NCBI GenBank assembly: GCA_008729055.1
Contig: SDUX01000008.1
Span: forward strand, 2,604,001-2,668,000
From: Pyropia haitanensis
Taxonomy: Eukaryota; Rhodophyta; Bangiophyceae; Bangiales; Bangiaceae
Reading direction: 5' to 3'
DNA length: 64,000 nt
Shown: piece after piece, positions 20,521 to 30,417 of the stretch
How positions within the stretch are numbered: the stretch's first letter is position 1
How the letters are laid out: each line of letters begins with the position of its first letter
Made by a program: the position numbers and the translations under genes
The notes under the pieces: model-generated
Databases searched by the model: none
The model's input: the letters and a program-made list of their open reading frames with translations, nothing else
What the model was told of the DNA's origin: nothing

Positions 20521-21111
20521 TCCCCGGTGGAGAGGGTGGGGCGGGGGGTGGGCGGGGGTGGGGTGAAGGGGGTTGCGGGGGTGGCGCAGAGGATACCCCT
20601 GGGGGCCGCATGCGACCGCAGGGCGTCGGACGAGGGGGGGGGAGGGGGGCGGGTGAGGAGGCAGGCACCTGGCATGTGGGTGAAGTCAGATCACCACCGG
20701 GGAGGGACGGGGGGGGGGGCGAGGCGCACCGTGGATGGGCGACGCCATGGAAGGAGGGGGGGCGGACGTCCCCGGCGCAGCCACCGTCGTGAGAGCCGGC
20801 GCCCAGACGAAAATACTCCAGGAGTTCTCTCGAACGCTGCCGGTAGTTCTAGACAGTGGAGGCCTGACGCCCTCTCCAACCTGCTCTCTTTCCCCTCTGT
20901 CTTGGAAAGCGACAGGAATGACAGGAGAAACAATTTCCGTCAGACAGATTGCACAACACTACCAGACAGCTCAGCTCGAGACGCTTCTTTCTGTATGAGA
21001 TGCACTCCGTCGAAGGTCCGCAACGCACCCATGTAAGTCAAAAACAAAAATACCGAAAAAAAGCAGGCCTCACACTGTCAAAACAGGCGTTGACAACCGC
21101 TTGCGGGCCGG

Positions 21112-21164
21112 GCCAAGCAACGGAAAAGCAGGTTTTCTTTGAGACGGTTTAGCACCCACTGCGC
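21112..21164 (-). repeat. right terminal inverted repeat of the hAT-like element
   Basis: On the minus strand it reads GCGCAGTGGGTGCTAAACCG. The same end occurs at 60247-60274, showing a family of related elements in this window. Confidence 0.75.
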
Positions 21165-21318
21165 GGGTTTGGTAGCACTGCGCCGTCACCGTGACCGCGC
21201 GCCGCTGCCGCCGTGGGGGAGCGGCCCCTCCACCGCCACGCCGCCCGCCCGTCCCACCCCCCCCCTTCCCCTTTCGGCACCAAGAGGTGTGCTCCTGCAC
21301 GTCACGCAGGCGGTGCCA

Positions 21319-21342
21319 ATGGCGTGCCGTCTGGTTTTCGCT

Positions 21343-21385
<43 letters not shown>

Positions 21386-22598
21386 GCAGCCGTGCCGCGG
21401 CGGCGGCCGTTGCGGCGTCGCCCCCCCACCCCGTGGCGGCGGCGCTGCTCGCGTCGCCCGGCGGCGCCCTCACCCGCCTGGCTTCCGCGGCCTTTGCCGA
21501 GGGCCCCCTCCCGACGGGCCCGCCCGGCTGCCTCCTCTTCACCGACATCCCCGCGTCGGCGGTGCGGCACGTCGACGCCGCCGCCGCCGCCGCCACCGCC
21601 GCGGGGGGGGCAGGGGGGGGGGTGTCGACCTGGTGGGCCGCGTCTGGCCACGCGAATGGGCTCGCGTCGGTGGCGGGGGAGGGGGGGGTGGTCGCCGCCC
21701 AGCACGGCCCGCGCCGGCTGGTGGTGCTGCCGCCGCCCGTGGTCGACGCACCGCCTGGGGGGGGGGGGCGGTGTGGTGGTGGTGGTGGTGGTGGTGGGGG
21801 TGGTGTTGACGGTGTCGGCGACGGCGACGGCGGCGGCGGCGGCGGCGGCGTGCGGCCGTTTCGGGGCACCCCGGCGGTGGTGGTGAGCCACTTTGCGGGG
21901 CGGCGGCTCAACTCGCCCAACGACGTGGCGCCCGACGGCCGCGGCGGCCTGTACTTTACGGACCCGCCCTATGGCTTTATCCGGGGCGACGCCGAGGGGC
22001 AGCGGCAGCTCGCTTTTTCGGGCGTCTACTACCTGCCGCCGGGCGCACTTGCCGCCGCGGCCGCCGCCGCCGCGGCCGCCGCGGCGGCGGCGGGCACCAC
22101 CCCCACCCCCCCCCCGCCGCGGCGGCGCGGCGCGACGCGCCGCTCGTGCTCCTTGACGACAGCCTGCCGCTGCCAAACGGCATCGTGTGGGCACCCCGCG
22201 GCGGCCGGCTGGTCGTGTCCGACTCGGCCCACGCGTGCTGGTACGTGTACGAGCGGTGCTGGTGCGGCGGCGGCGGGCGGGTGGACGTGGGCGGCGGCTG
22301 GCGCCGCCGCCGCCTCCCCGCCGACGCGGCCACGCGCGTTGGCGGCGGCCTCGTCGACGGCGTCGGCATGGACGCCGCGACGGGGGACGTGTACGGCACG
22401 GGCGTGGGGGGGGTGGTGGCCCTCACCGACCGCCATGGCGTCGTGCCGCTGCTCGCCACGCCGCCGGCCGCGGCGGCGGTGACCAACGTGGCCGTCGGGG
22501 CGGGGCGCTGGCTGTACGTGACGACCAATGAGGGGGTCTACCGGACGCGGCTGGCGCCGGTAAGGGGAGATGGCGCCGCCGACACACAGGGGGGGTGA
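21319..22598 (+). CDS. SMP-30/gluconolactonase/LRE-like secreted beta-propeller protein (one apparent frameshift)
   Basis: The ATG at 21319 opens a signal-like MACRLVFAAAAA sequence; an in-frame ATG at 21139 inside the transposon end would precede it. Family hallmarks appear in order: AFAEGP (metal-ligand Glu), RLNSPNDVAPDGRGGLYFTD (metal-ligand Asn), GVYYLPPG, then in another frame LLDDSLPLPNGIVWAPRGG, VSDSAHACWYVYE, GGLVDGVGMDAATGDVYGTG, and TNVAVGAGRWLYVTTNEGVY. This is the six-bladed SMP-30/gluconolactonase fold, which binds a divalent metal and hydrolyses lactones or phosphoesters. The frame changes between about 22080 and 22140, within (CCG)n and the C-run at 22108-22118, while the family pattern continues without loss. 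A homopolymer length error or length polymorphism is therefore more likely than a dead gene. A GTAAGG near 22560 could be a splice donor, but the family normally ends about here. Confidence 0.75.
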
Positions 22599-23774
22599 GG
22601 CGTCCGCGGGGCGGTGGGGCAGGGGAGGGGGGGGGGGGGGGGGGGGGAAGGGGCGGGGGTACCGTCGCGCCCGTGAGGGCGGCTGCGTCCCGTGCTGCCG
22701 TCGCGGCCTACGCCAACGGCACCGCCCACCCCGTTTTCGCGCGCGCGTGACGCCCGGCTGCCGTGGCGGGCGTTGCCGCGGGGCGGGTCAGCCCAGAGGC
22801 GGCGGCGGCGGTGACGAGGTACGCGGACGCTGCGGTGGCCGCCACGCCGTAGGTGCCGCCTGCTGCGCGGCCCGGTGCGATGACCGCCGTCCCCGGATCC
22901 AGCGGCGTGGCGGCGGCGGTGGCGGCGGCAGCGGCGGCAGCGGCGGCAGCGGCGGCCGCAGTGGCGGCGGTGGCGGCGGCAGTGGCGGCGGTGGCGGCGG
23001 CAGCGGCGGAGCGGCAGTAGCGGCGGTGGCGGCGGTGGCGGCGGTGGCGGCGGTGGCGGCGGGGACAACCAGAAGGCGGACCATCGGCGGCGCCGGCGTG
23101 GCGTGCGGGAGCAACGCTTGGGATCAGCCAGGGGGGGAGGAGGGGAGAACGGCAGGGACGGCACGGCGGTGGGCTGGCCACCCCACACGCGGCGGCGGAC
23201 GAATGTTGTTCGTGCAAGATGTGGGCCGCGCCGCGGCGAGCGGCGACGGGGGGTTGGCAATCCCGACGGGATGGTGAAGCAGACGATTGCTTTACAGTCG
23301 CAACGCCCGGTCCACTGACGTCTTGACCGGAAGGTGCTGACGCACCGTGGGCGGCAGCACCCGCGTGCAAAGGCCAAGAAGGCCTGGCCGGCGGAGGGGA
23401 CCACAGCCCGCGTCTCGATCTGATCCTCGCGTGCGGCTCTAGTCGGGGGATCCTCTGGCGGGCATGCACGCGCTGTGCCCGCCGGGCAACAAGGTGCACG
23501 ACTTGTGCCTGGGCAGCCGCGTTGTGGATGAGCCCGCCCGCGCGCGTGAGCCCCGCGACCTCATCCTATCGCCCGCCCCGCCTTTTGCAAGAGCACACCT
23601 GATCGATACCTTCACCGTCCCCGCCGGTGGTTTTTCTCCGACATACAAACACACCCGCCGCATCCCGGCCAATTCTCCTCCCCGCCGCCGCTCCACCGCC
23701 GACGCACCGCCCGCGCCGCGCCGCTGCTCGTCCGCCCACCTGCGCTGCGTCGTTGGCGGCGCCGCGGCGCCGCC
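22599..23774. other. intergenic with (GGC-AGC)n-type minisatellite
   Basis: No supported gene is seen. Minus-strand frames give Ala/Thr- and Pro-rich translations that follow the repeat at 22905-23065. The pyrimidine-rich DNA just before 23775 probably belongs to the leader of the next gene. Confidence 0.4.
22905..23065 (+). repeat. GGC/AGC/GTGGCGGCG minisatellite
   Basis: About 160 bases of 3-bp and 9-bp units (GGCGGCAGC, GTGGCGGCG), the + strand being purine-rich. Expansion/contraction is likely. Translations through it on either strand are uninformative. Confidence 0.75.
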
Positions 23775-25445
23775 ATGCAGCGCCACCGGCTGTGCCTCGT
23801 GGTGGTGGCCGTCCTCACGGCGGCCACCGCGGCTGCCGCCGCCGCCGCCGCCGGCCGCACCCCCCCCCCCCCCCCCTGCACGTGCAACGGGGAGGTGCGG
23901 CCGGCGATCGACCCGCGGGGCCGGTTCCCCAACGTGGCGCTCGCCATGACGGCCGTCTACCTGTCGCTGCAGCCCGGCTCGCCCAACCCGTGGCAGCGTT
24001 TTGGCGCGCTCACCGCCGCGATGCTCGACGCGTACGGCCTCGCGTCGGGCGACCACCCGCCCGCGGCGCGCACCTGTGTGGCCGCCGCGGCGGGGGTAGA
24101 CGCGCCCGAGGCGGTCGCGTACGCCGCGTACGCGGTGCTGGCCGCCGCGTACGCGGAGGAGGCGGCCAAGCTCGCCCGCCTCCACGACCTGATGCGGCAC
24201 CACGGCCTCGACGCGGCCGCCGTGCGGGGCCACGTGGGTGCCCTCGCCGCCCGGGCGGTGCTGCGGCGGTACGCGGTCAACCCCGCGCCCATCCCGCTGC
24301 GGCCGCCCAACCCACCGTCGGCCGACGGCAACGCCGACTGCGGCCGCATCCGCCGCGCCGACGGCTGGCAGCCGCTGTGCACGCAGGCGGCGCCGGGGCC
24401 GCCGTGCACCACCCAGGCGGTCCGCTTTGGCGCCCTCTTCAACGCCTCCACCTTTTCGTCGGCGGGCACTCGACCGGCGGAAGAGCTGCTGGCTGGCCTC
24501 CCGCCGCTGCCAACCTACGCCGGCAGCCTGGCGGACCTGCCCTTCCGTGCTGGCCGCAACGCGTTTGCCGACCAGCACCTGGCGGTGCTGCGCGCGAGCG
24601 CCGCGCTCGGCGACGATGAAAAGGCGCTGGTGCAGCTGGTCGCGACCGGCACCAGCGACGCTTTGACGCGCATGGCCATCGCCGAGGCCGAGGCGCGGCG
24701 CCTATCGCTGGGCGCCTCGGCGGCGCTGCTGCACGGCGTCGCGGCGGCCATCCACGACGCCGCCGCGGCCACGACGACGGCCAAGTTCCTCGCCGCCTCC
24801 GCGCGGTCCGTGTCGGTCCTCCAGTGTGCGTACGCGGGCCGGCGACTCACCGCCTGGGCCGGCCCGTACCACGGCGTCCGCGCCACGCGCAACGCGGGCG
24901 CCACCCGCTGGCGGCCGTACTGGCCCACCCCCCCCCACCCCGGCTACTTGTCGGGCGCGACCGCCGCGGCCGCGGCGGGCCTCGAGGTGCTGGCGCTCGC
25001 CCTGGACGGCGACACCCCCCGCACGGGCAACTGCATGACGCTCCCCGCGGGCGGCAGCGCCGTCGAGCCGCGCGTCGAGGTGGGCGGCCGCGGCTACATC
25101 CCCGGCGTGACGGACGTGGCCAACACCGGCCCCGGCAGCGTCGGCTACTCGCCCGCCCGCAACGTGACGCTGTGCTGGCCAACGTGGCGGCGGCTGGCGC
25201 GGCTGGTGGGGGACTCGCGGCTCTACGCGGGCGTCCACATCCCACGTGACAATGAGGACGGCCTGGCCGTCGGGCGGGAGGCGGGGCGCCGCGCCTGGGC
25301 GTACGTGCAGCGCGTCGTCCGCGGCGCGGGGGCGGGGGGGAGTAGGCGCGGCCGGTGCGTGGCGCCACCTCGCGTGGACGGGCGCACGCTGCTTGTTGGC
25401 GTGGCTGGCGTGGCCGCGGGGGCTCCACACAGGTTGGGCGTATGA
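23775..25445 (+). CDS. vanadium-dependent haloperoxidase/PAP2-superfamily protein, active-site His replaced
   Basis: The frame of 556 residues starts at the ATG at 23775 with a signal peptide (MQRHRLCLVVVAVLTAATA), so the protein is secreted or vacuolar. The C-terminal half carries the vanadium haloperoxidase/acid-phosphatase signature: a WRPYWPTPPHPGYLSGAT segment near residues 380-397, and SRLYAGVHIPRDNEDGLAVG near 481-500 with Arg482 and His488, the expected vanadate-binding Arg and apical-ligand His. In the usual motif PSGH, His is the acid-base residue; here it is Ala395 (SGA). Several Cys suggest disulfides. The family oxidises halides with hydrogen peroxide in red and brown algae, or acts as a phosphatase; with the His lost, activity is uncertain. 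After a G-run at 25333-25340 the last 35 residues look unrelated, and a one-base slip would end the protein at the TAG at 25343-25345. Confidence 0.85.
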   Translation: MQRHRLCLVVVAVLTAATAAAAAAAAGRTPPPPPCTCNGEVRPAIDPRGRFPNVALAMTAVYLSLQPGSPNPWQRFGALTAAMLDAYGLASGDHPPAARTCVAAAAGVDAPEAVAYAAYAVLAAAYAEEAAKLARLHDLMRHHGLDAAAVRGHVGALAARAVLRRYAVNPAPIPLRPPNPPSADGNADCGRIRRADGWQPLCTQAAPGPPCTTQAVRFGALFNASTFSSAGTRPAEELLAGLPPLPTYAGSLADLPFRAGRNAFADQHLAVLRASAALGDDEKALVQLVATGTSDALTRMAIAEAEARRLSLGASAALLHGVAAAIHDAAAATTTAKFLAASARSVSVLQCAYAGRRLTAWAGPYHGVRATRNAGATRWRPYWPTPPHPGYLSGATAAAAAGLEVLALALDGDTPRTGNCMTLPAGGSAVEPRVEVGGRGYIPGVTDVANTGPGSVGYSPARNVTLCWPTWRRLARLVGDSRLYAGVHIPRDNEDGLAVGREAGRRAWAYVQRVVRGAGAGGSRRGRCVAPPRVDGRTLLVGVAGVAAGAPHRLGV

Positions 25446-26440
25446 GCGCTGCGAGATAGCGTTCCTCACGTGCAAACGGCCAGGGGCCGCTGCCAAGTAG
25501 GGTTGCACAGGGAGGAATACATCCTGGGAAAGGTCGTGGGCGGTGATGAGCAGGAGAGGTGGGCAGTGGGCGACGCCAGTGCTGGTGACCTTCGATGTGG
25601 CGGACAGCTGTCGGCCGCCCTCCCCTCCCCCGATCCCTCTGCCGCAGCAGTAGGCAGCCGCCGTCATGGCTGCCCCCCCACCATCACCCCCACCCCCACC
25701 ACCCCCACCACCCCTCCGCCCTCTCCCGCCCACGCACCAGGCGCGTGGTGCTGGTCTGGTGGCGTCGACAGGCAGCCGGTTGCCCGTCGTTGGACGATGG
25801 CGAAGAGTCGGGGCCCGTACGGTTCGCAGCGTGTACTGTACAGCTCATTGCACCGATCCGCCATCAATGCCGGGGGGCTACATGAATGAAATTCATTGAG
25901 TCTCCAACACCGCCGGCGACCCACGAGCCGCGGCCGTCCACGCGCGCCAGCGACAAGGCGCGGGCGCGGGCGGGAGCTCCACGGTTGGCCTGGAAGGGGG
26001 TGCCATTCTTCCACTGCCGCCAGTCGAGCCTGCACCGCGCGGTGGCACGTGTGTATGTGCACTACCTTCCCTGGCGACCACACTGGCGTGGTCCTTCACT
26101 GCCACCCCCGCTGGTTTGCCTTTTCCGTAACCGCTTTCATCAGCCGCTGCATGTGCACACCCCCCATCCTTGTCGTCACTGCCACCGTGACCGCCCTCGT
26201 TTGCGCCGCCCTTGCTTGGCCATCCTTTGCGGCCTGCTGTTCTACGCCCGACGGCCACGTCTTCGGCTATACCCCCTCCTGGCACCGCCACCGCTCTTGG
26301 TGCGGAGAACGCCCTTTCATCTCGTCTCCGCCCCTGTCGCCCGCGACTCGACGCTCCACTCGCCGCAGCTGTCCTTTGCTCCCGGCACCACCCCCCCTCC
26401 CACCCCCCCGCCTCCCACCCCCCACCCCCAAGCCCGAACG
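25446..26440. other. intergenic, no gene recognised
   Basis: About 1 kb of moderate GC separates the haloperoxidase-like gene from the thioredoxin gene. It includes a (CCCCCA)n-type simple repeat at about 25676-25715 and a pyrimidine-rich leader at about 26390-26440 just before the thioredoxin ATG. Frames on both strands lack domains. Confidence 0.4.
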
Positions 26441-27177
26441 ATGCGCCCTGCGCGGTCCACCATCGCCTTTGCGCTCCCTGCGTCGGCGGCGGCGGTGCGG
26501 GTAGGCGGCGGCGGCGCGGCCTCCCCCCCGCCCTCTGCGTGCGGGCGCCCTTGCCCGCGCCCCCCGCCTCGGCGGTGCCGCCACTGCGGGCGACGATGGC
26601 GCCCGCCCCGCCACCGCCTGTGGCGCCCCCCCCCGCGGGGACGCCGGCACCGGCACCAACACGGGCGACGGCGGCGGCGACGGCGGCGGAGCCGTCTTCG
26701 TCGTCGTCGCCCAAGTCCCCCCCCCCCGCGGGGACGTCCACCTCGGCCGCGGCGGCGGTAGCGTCGACGGCGACGCCCGCGCCCGCCACCCCCCCTCCCC
26801 CCCCATCGGAGCGGCCCGCGTGGGCGCCCGCCACCTCCCGTGACATCCGGGACGAGGCGGACTTTGACGCCGCGCTGGCGGCGGCCGCCGCGGACGGTGG
26901 GGTGCTGCTGGTGATGGCCCACGCGTCGTGGTGCCGCAAGTGCAAGGCGTGCCTAGTGCAGGTGCGCAAGCTCCTCGCCGAGGGCGGCCGCCCCGCCCTC
27001 TACGTTGGCCTCGTCAATGTGAATGAGGTGGCGGGGGTGCCCCGGCGGATGGGGGTGGAGGTGATGCCGACGTTCCAGGTGTGGGGGGCGGGGGGGAAGC
27101 TGGGCGTGTACGTGGGGGGGGGGAGCCCGACGGAGGTGGGCGTCAAGATCCGGGAGCTGGTGGACGCCCACTTGTAA
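26441..27177 (+). CDS. WCRKC-type thioredoxin-like protein, probably plastid-targeted
   Basis: The C-terminal half is a clear thioredoxin fold: FDAALAAAAADGGVLLVMAH, then the active site WCRKC at 26929-26943, the beta3 region LYVGLVNVNEVAGVPRRMGV, the cis-Pro motif VMPTFQVW, and a final helix ending VDAHL before the stop at 27175-27177. WCRKC active sites define atypical chloroplast thioredoxins in land plants (WCRKC1/2); both redox Cys are present. A start at 26441 gives MRPARSTIAFALPASAAAV, basic and Ser/Thr/Ala-rich like a transit peptide, right after a C-rich leader. It is one frame off from the domain, the shift falling in C-runs at 26523-26529 or 26558-26565. Without a shift, in-frame starts are 26212 or 26596. 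A T-rich tract lies 70 nt after the stop. Confidence 0.8.
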
Positions 27178-28112
27178 GGCCCGGTTGGGGGGGGATTGAG
27201 GGGGGGGGGGGATGGGGGGCACGGCGGGGATGACCGCGCCACCGTGTAGTTTTTTTTTCGTTTTGGCACCGCAGCGGCTGTCTCGGACGTTCCTCTGTGC
27301 GTATTCTTTGTGACTGGTGTGGCGGTGGGTGCCCACCATCGAAGCGCTACCATAACTGGTCGTTCCGTATGAGATGTGGTCCGCGGGTCCCCCCAGTGGC
27401 TCCCGCGTTGCCACGGCGGTCGAGGCGGTAGCGACGCCGCCGAGCTCGACCGCGGCCACCGCCGCCGCAGAGGGTGGTTCGCGGGCGGCGGCCGGCGGAG
27501 GCGGCCGACGGCGGATCCGCCACCACGGCGGCGGTGGGGCGAGCCGCCGCCGCCGAGCCGGCCGACCGGCCAGCCGTTTCCGCGACCCGTTGCGGCGGCC
27601 GCACGAGGCACGCTTACAGCCGCGCCACCCCTTCCACAGCGAATCAGTGCCAACGTGGCGCGTCGGTGGCGCAGCCGCGCGGCCGGCCGCCGTTCCATCA
27701 CGGACGATTGTGGAAGAACGGCGATTCATCACTCGTCAGCACTTGCGCGGATCTGCATGTTTGCCGTTGCCGGCAGCCGCCACCGTCAGCGCGCGCGTCC
27801 CGACTGCACATCTCCCCATTCTCCCGGTCCTGTGCTGCCAGTAACAGACTGCCGGCCTCCCCCCTTTCCTCTTTCCGTGCTCTCCTCCCCCCCTTCCTCG
27901 TCCCCTGCTCTCCTCTCCTCCTTCCTTGTCCCCTCCTCTCCTCCCCTCATTCCTTGTTCCTCGCTCTCCTCTCCCCCTTCCTCGTCCCTCCCCCTCTTCT
28001 CCATCCCCCCCCCTCCGCTCCCCACCTCCGCGCCCCACCCCCGCTCCGTGCGAGCGCCGCCCGCTCCCCCCCCCTGCCGTTTCGCTCGGCCACCCCCCCG
28101 GCGTCCACGCCC
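27178..28112. other. intergenic: 3' T-tract and polypyrimidine leader region
   Basis: It contains the T-rich 3' tract of the thioredoxin gene (27248-27266), a GC-rich middle without a supported gene, and a long polypyrimidine stretch at about 27856-28020 leading to the transporter's candidate ATG at 28113. Confidence 0.5.
27856..28020 (+). promoter_or_regulatory. polypyrimidine tract in transporter leader
   Basis: About 165 bases almost entirely C and T, built of loosely repeated CTCTCCTC/CCTTCCT(C/T)GTCCC units of about 40 bp, ending about 90 bases before the candidate ATG. Pyrimidine-rich leaders precede several genes in this window, so it is probably 5'-UTR or core-promoter sequence. Confidence 0.45.
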
Positions 28113-30417
28113 ATGACCGTGGTGGCGCCCGCCCGCCGGGCGGCAGCTGCCGCCTGCTGGGTGGTCCCCCCGCCCGCGACCGCCGCCGCCGCCACCGCTG
28201 CCGCCGCCGCGACCACCGCCGCCACCACCACCCCCGCGGCTGCTGCCGCCCGCCGCCCACCGTGGGCGGCGGCACGTCGCGACGGCGGCGGTGGCTGGGC
28301 TGGCGGCCGGGCCGTCGCGGCGTGCTGGCGGCGCCAGCCGCTGCGGGCGGCGGCGGCGGCGGCGGCGGGCGGCAGCGGCAGCGCCCACGGCCGCCCCCCG
28401 CGGGCGGCCGCCTCCCCCCCCAGCGGTGGGGGCGGCGCCGCCGCGGCGGCGGCGGCGGCGCTGCCTGACGGGGCCGCCGTTTCGGCACCCCCCCCCCCCC
28501 CGCCCCCGCCCCCCTCGGCTACGGCCCCCGCTCCTGGGGCCGCGGCCTCGCCCGCGACCTCCGCCGCCGCGCCCCCGTCTACGCCGCCGACTGGGCCGAC
28601 GGCGCGCACCCGCGGTCGGCCGCGACCGTCGCGTTCATCTACTTTACCGCCCTCGCACCGGCGGTCGCGTTTGGGGGCCTGACGTCGCTCGCGACGGGCG
28701 GCGTGCTCGGCGTTGCCGACACGCTCCTCGCCGCCGCCGCCGGGGGGGTGGTGTACGCGGCCACGTCGGGGCAGCCGGCGGTGCTGCTCGGCCCGACGGG
28801 GCTGACGCTCGCGTTTACGGGCGCGCTGGCCGCCGCCGCCGCCGGTGCGGGGCTCCCCTTCCTGCCGGTCTTTGGGTGGACGGGCGTGTGGGGGGGCGCG
28901 TTCCTCGTCGCGGCGGGGGTTGCCAACGCGGCGGCGGCGCTGGCGGGCGTGACGGCGTTCACGACGGACGTGTTCAACGCGCTGATTGGGTGCAACTTTT
29001 TGGTGGGGGGGGGGAAGCCGCTGGCGGCGGCGGCGGCCGCTGCGGTGGCGGGGACCGGCACGCCGCGCGCGGCGGCCGTGTCGGTGGGGCTTGCGCTCGC
29101 GACGGTGGCGCTGGCGCGGGTGCTCGCCGCGGCGCGGTCGTGGGGGGGGGGAGGGAGGAGCCACCGCCGGCGGGTGCCGAGGCGGCCGAGGCCATCCAGG
29201 CTGCCGCCGCCGCCGCTGCCGCCGTCGCCGCCGCCGCTGCTGACGCGCCCGCGGGCGGGCCGCCGCCGGCGGCACAGCCGCGTCCGCGACGGCGGCGGCG
29301 GCGGTGGGCGCTCCCGCCGGCGGTGGCGGCGACGGTGGCGGACTTTGGGCCGAGCCTCGCCCTCGTCGCCGTCACCGCCGCCGCGCTGGGCGTGCCGTGG
29401 CTCGCCGCGTCGGGCGTGCCGACGCTGGCCGTGCCCGCCACGGGCGCGGCGACCGCGACCGCGACGGCGTCGGCGGTGGCGGTGCCTACTGGCGTGGCGG
29501 GCGTCGCCGCCGCCCTGCGTGACGCCATCCTCCACCGCCGCTGGGGGGCTGGCCTGTGGTCCGTGCCGCTCGCCGTGCGCGTTGGGTGTGCGGCGCCCGG
29601 CGCGGCGCTGGCGCTCCTCTTCTTTCTCGACCAAAACATCAGCTCCCGGTGCGCGGCGGCCGCCGCCGCGGTGCCCACACCCCCCCCTGCCGGCGGCGCG
29701 GCGGCGACGGCAGTGCCGCGCCCAGACGGCAGCAGCAGCGGCGGCCGCCGCGGTGGCAAGCCCGTTCCCGTCGTGGCGGGCCCGTCATCGGCGCTGGCGG
29801 TGGGCCGCTCTGGCGGCGGCTACCACCTGGACATGGTCGTCCTCGGCCTCCTGACCGCCGCGTTTGGCGCCGCGGGCCTCCCCTGGATGTGCGCCGCGAC
29901 CGCCCCCACGCTCTGCCACATCCGCTGCCTCCGGCGCGTCGACGCGCGCTCCGGCGCGACAGTCTCTGGCGAGAACCGGCTCACCGGCGCGGCGGTGGCC
30001 CTGGCGGTGGGCGCGACGCTCGCGGCGGCGCCCGCCCTCGGCGCCATCCCCCTCCCCGTCGTGTGTGGCCTCTTTTGGTACATGGGCGGCGGGCTGGTGG
30101 CGGCCAACGCGTTTGTCCGCCGCCTCCCCGTCCTCGCCCGGCTGCCGCCGCTGTCGCCGGTTGCGGGGTGGGGCGTCGGCTGGGCGGGGCCGGCGTGTCC
30201 GCTGCCGCCCGAGGGCGTTGCGCCGGCGGCCGACGTGTGGCGATACACGGGCGTGCAGGCGGCGTGCCTGGCGGCCCTGCTGGCGGTGCAGGGCGTGCCG
30301 GGGCTGGCGCTCGCGTTTCCAGTGGCCATTGGGGGGGTCCTCGCCGTGCGCAACGGGCTCGTGCGGCGGTCGTTTGCGGCGAGTGTGCTGCGCGTGCTCG
30401 ATGATGAGGTGGCGTGA
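28113..30417 (+). CDS. SLC4-family anion/borate transporter (two apparent homopolymer frameshifts)
   Basis: The sequence is co-linear with SLC4 (band 3/BOR) transporters but spread over three frames. From about 28515: YGPRSWGRGLARDLRRRAPV, YAADWADGAHPRS, then IYFTALAPAVAFGGLTSLAT (TM1) and LGVADTLLAAAAGGVVYAAT, TSGQPAVLLGPTGLTLAFTG, where SLC4 proteins have the Q-P-L-x-I-L-G-x-T-G-P motif. From about 29155 in the next frame: TVADFGPSLALVAVTAAAL, LLFFLDQNISSR, GGYHLDMVVLGLLTAAFGAA, GLPWMCAATAPTLCHIRCLR, RLTGAAVALAVGA and PLPVVCGLFWYMGGGL, all in SLC4 order. The stop is at 30415-30417. The breaks coincide with C14 at 28488-28501 and G10 at 29142-29151; no family segment is missing, so length error is the likely cause. 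It would move bicarbonate or borate across the plasma or another membrane. The start at 28113 is the least certain part. Confidence 0.8.

Larger units (their letters stand above)
18966..21164. mobile_element. hAT-like DNA transposon remnant with about 45-bp terminal inverted repeats
   Basis: Two ends about 2.2 kb apart are inverted copies: GTGGGTGCTAAACCGTCTCA from 18971 and its complement ending at 21159. They match with a few changes over about 45 bp, including AAACCTGCTTTTCCG-type subterminal sequence. The right end reads CAGTGGGTGC from outside, and a CAGTG start is common in hAT elements. Subterminal CTTGCG/CGCAAG motifs repeat many times at 19020-19140, like the transposase-binding motifs of hAT elements. 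Inside are a BED-finger-like coding fragment and a decayed coiled-coil fragment. No intact transposase and no convincing 8-bp target duplication are seen, so class assignment is tentative while the paired ends are firm. It lies 155 bp upstream of the SMP-30-like gene's ATG. Confidence 0.7.
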
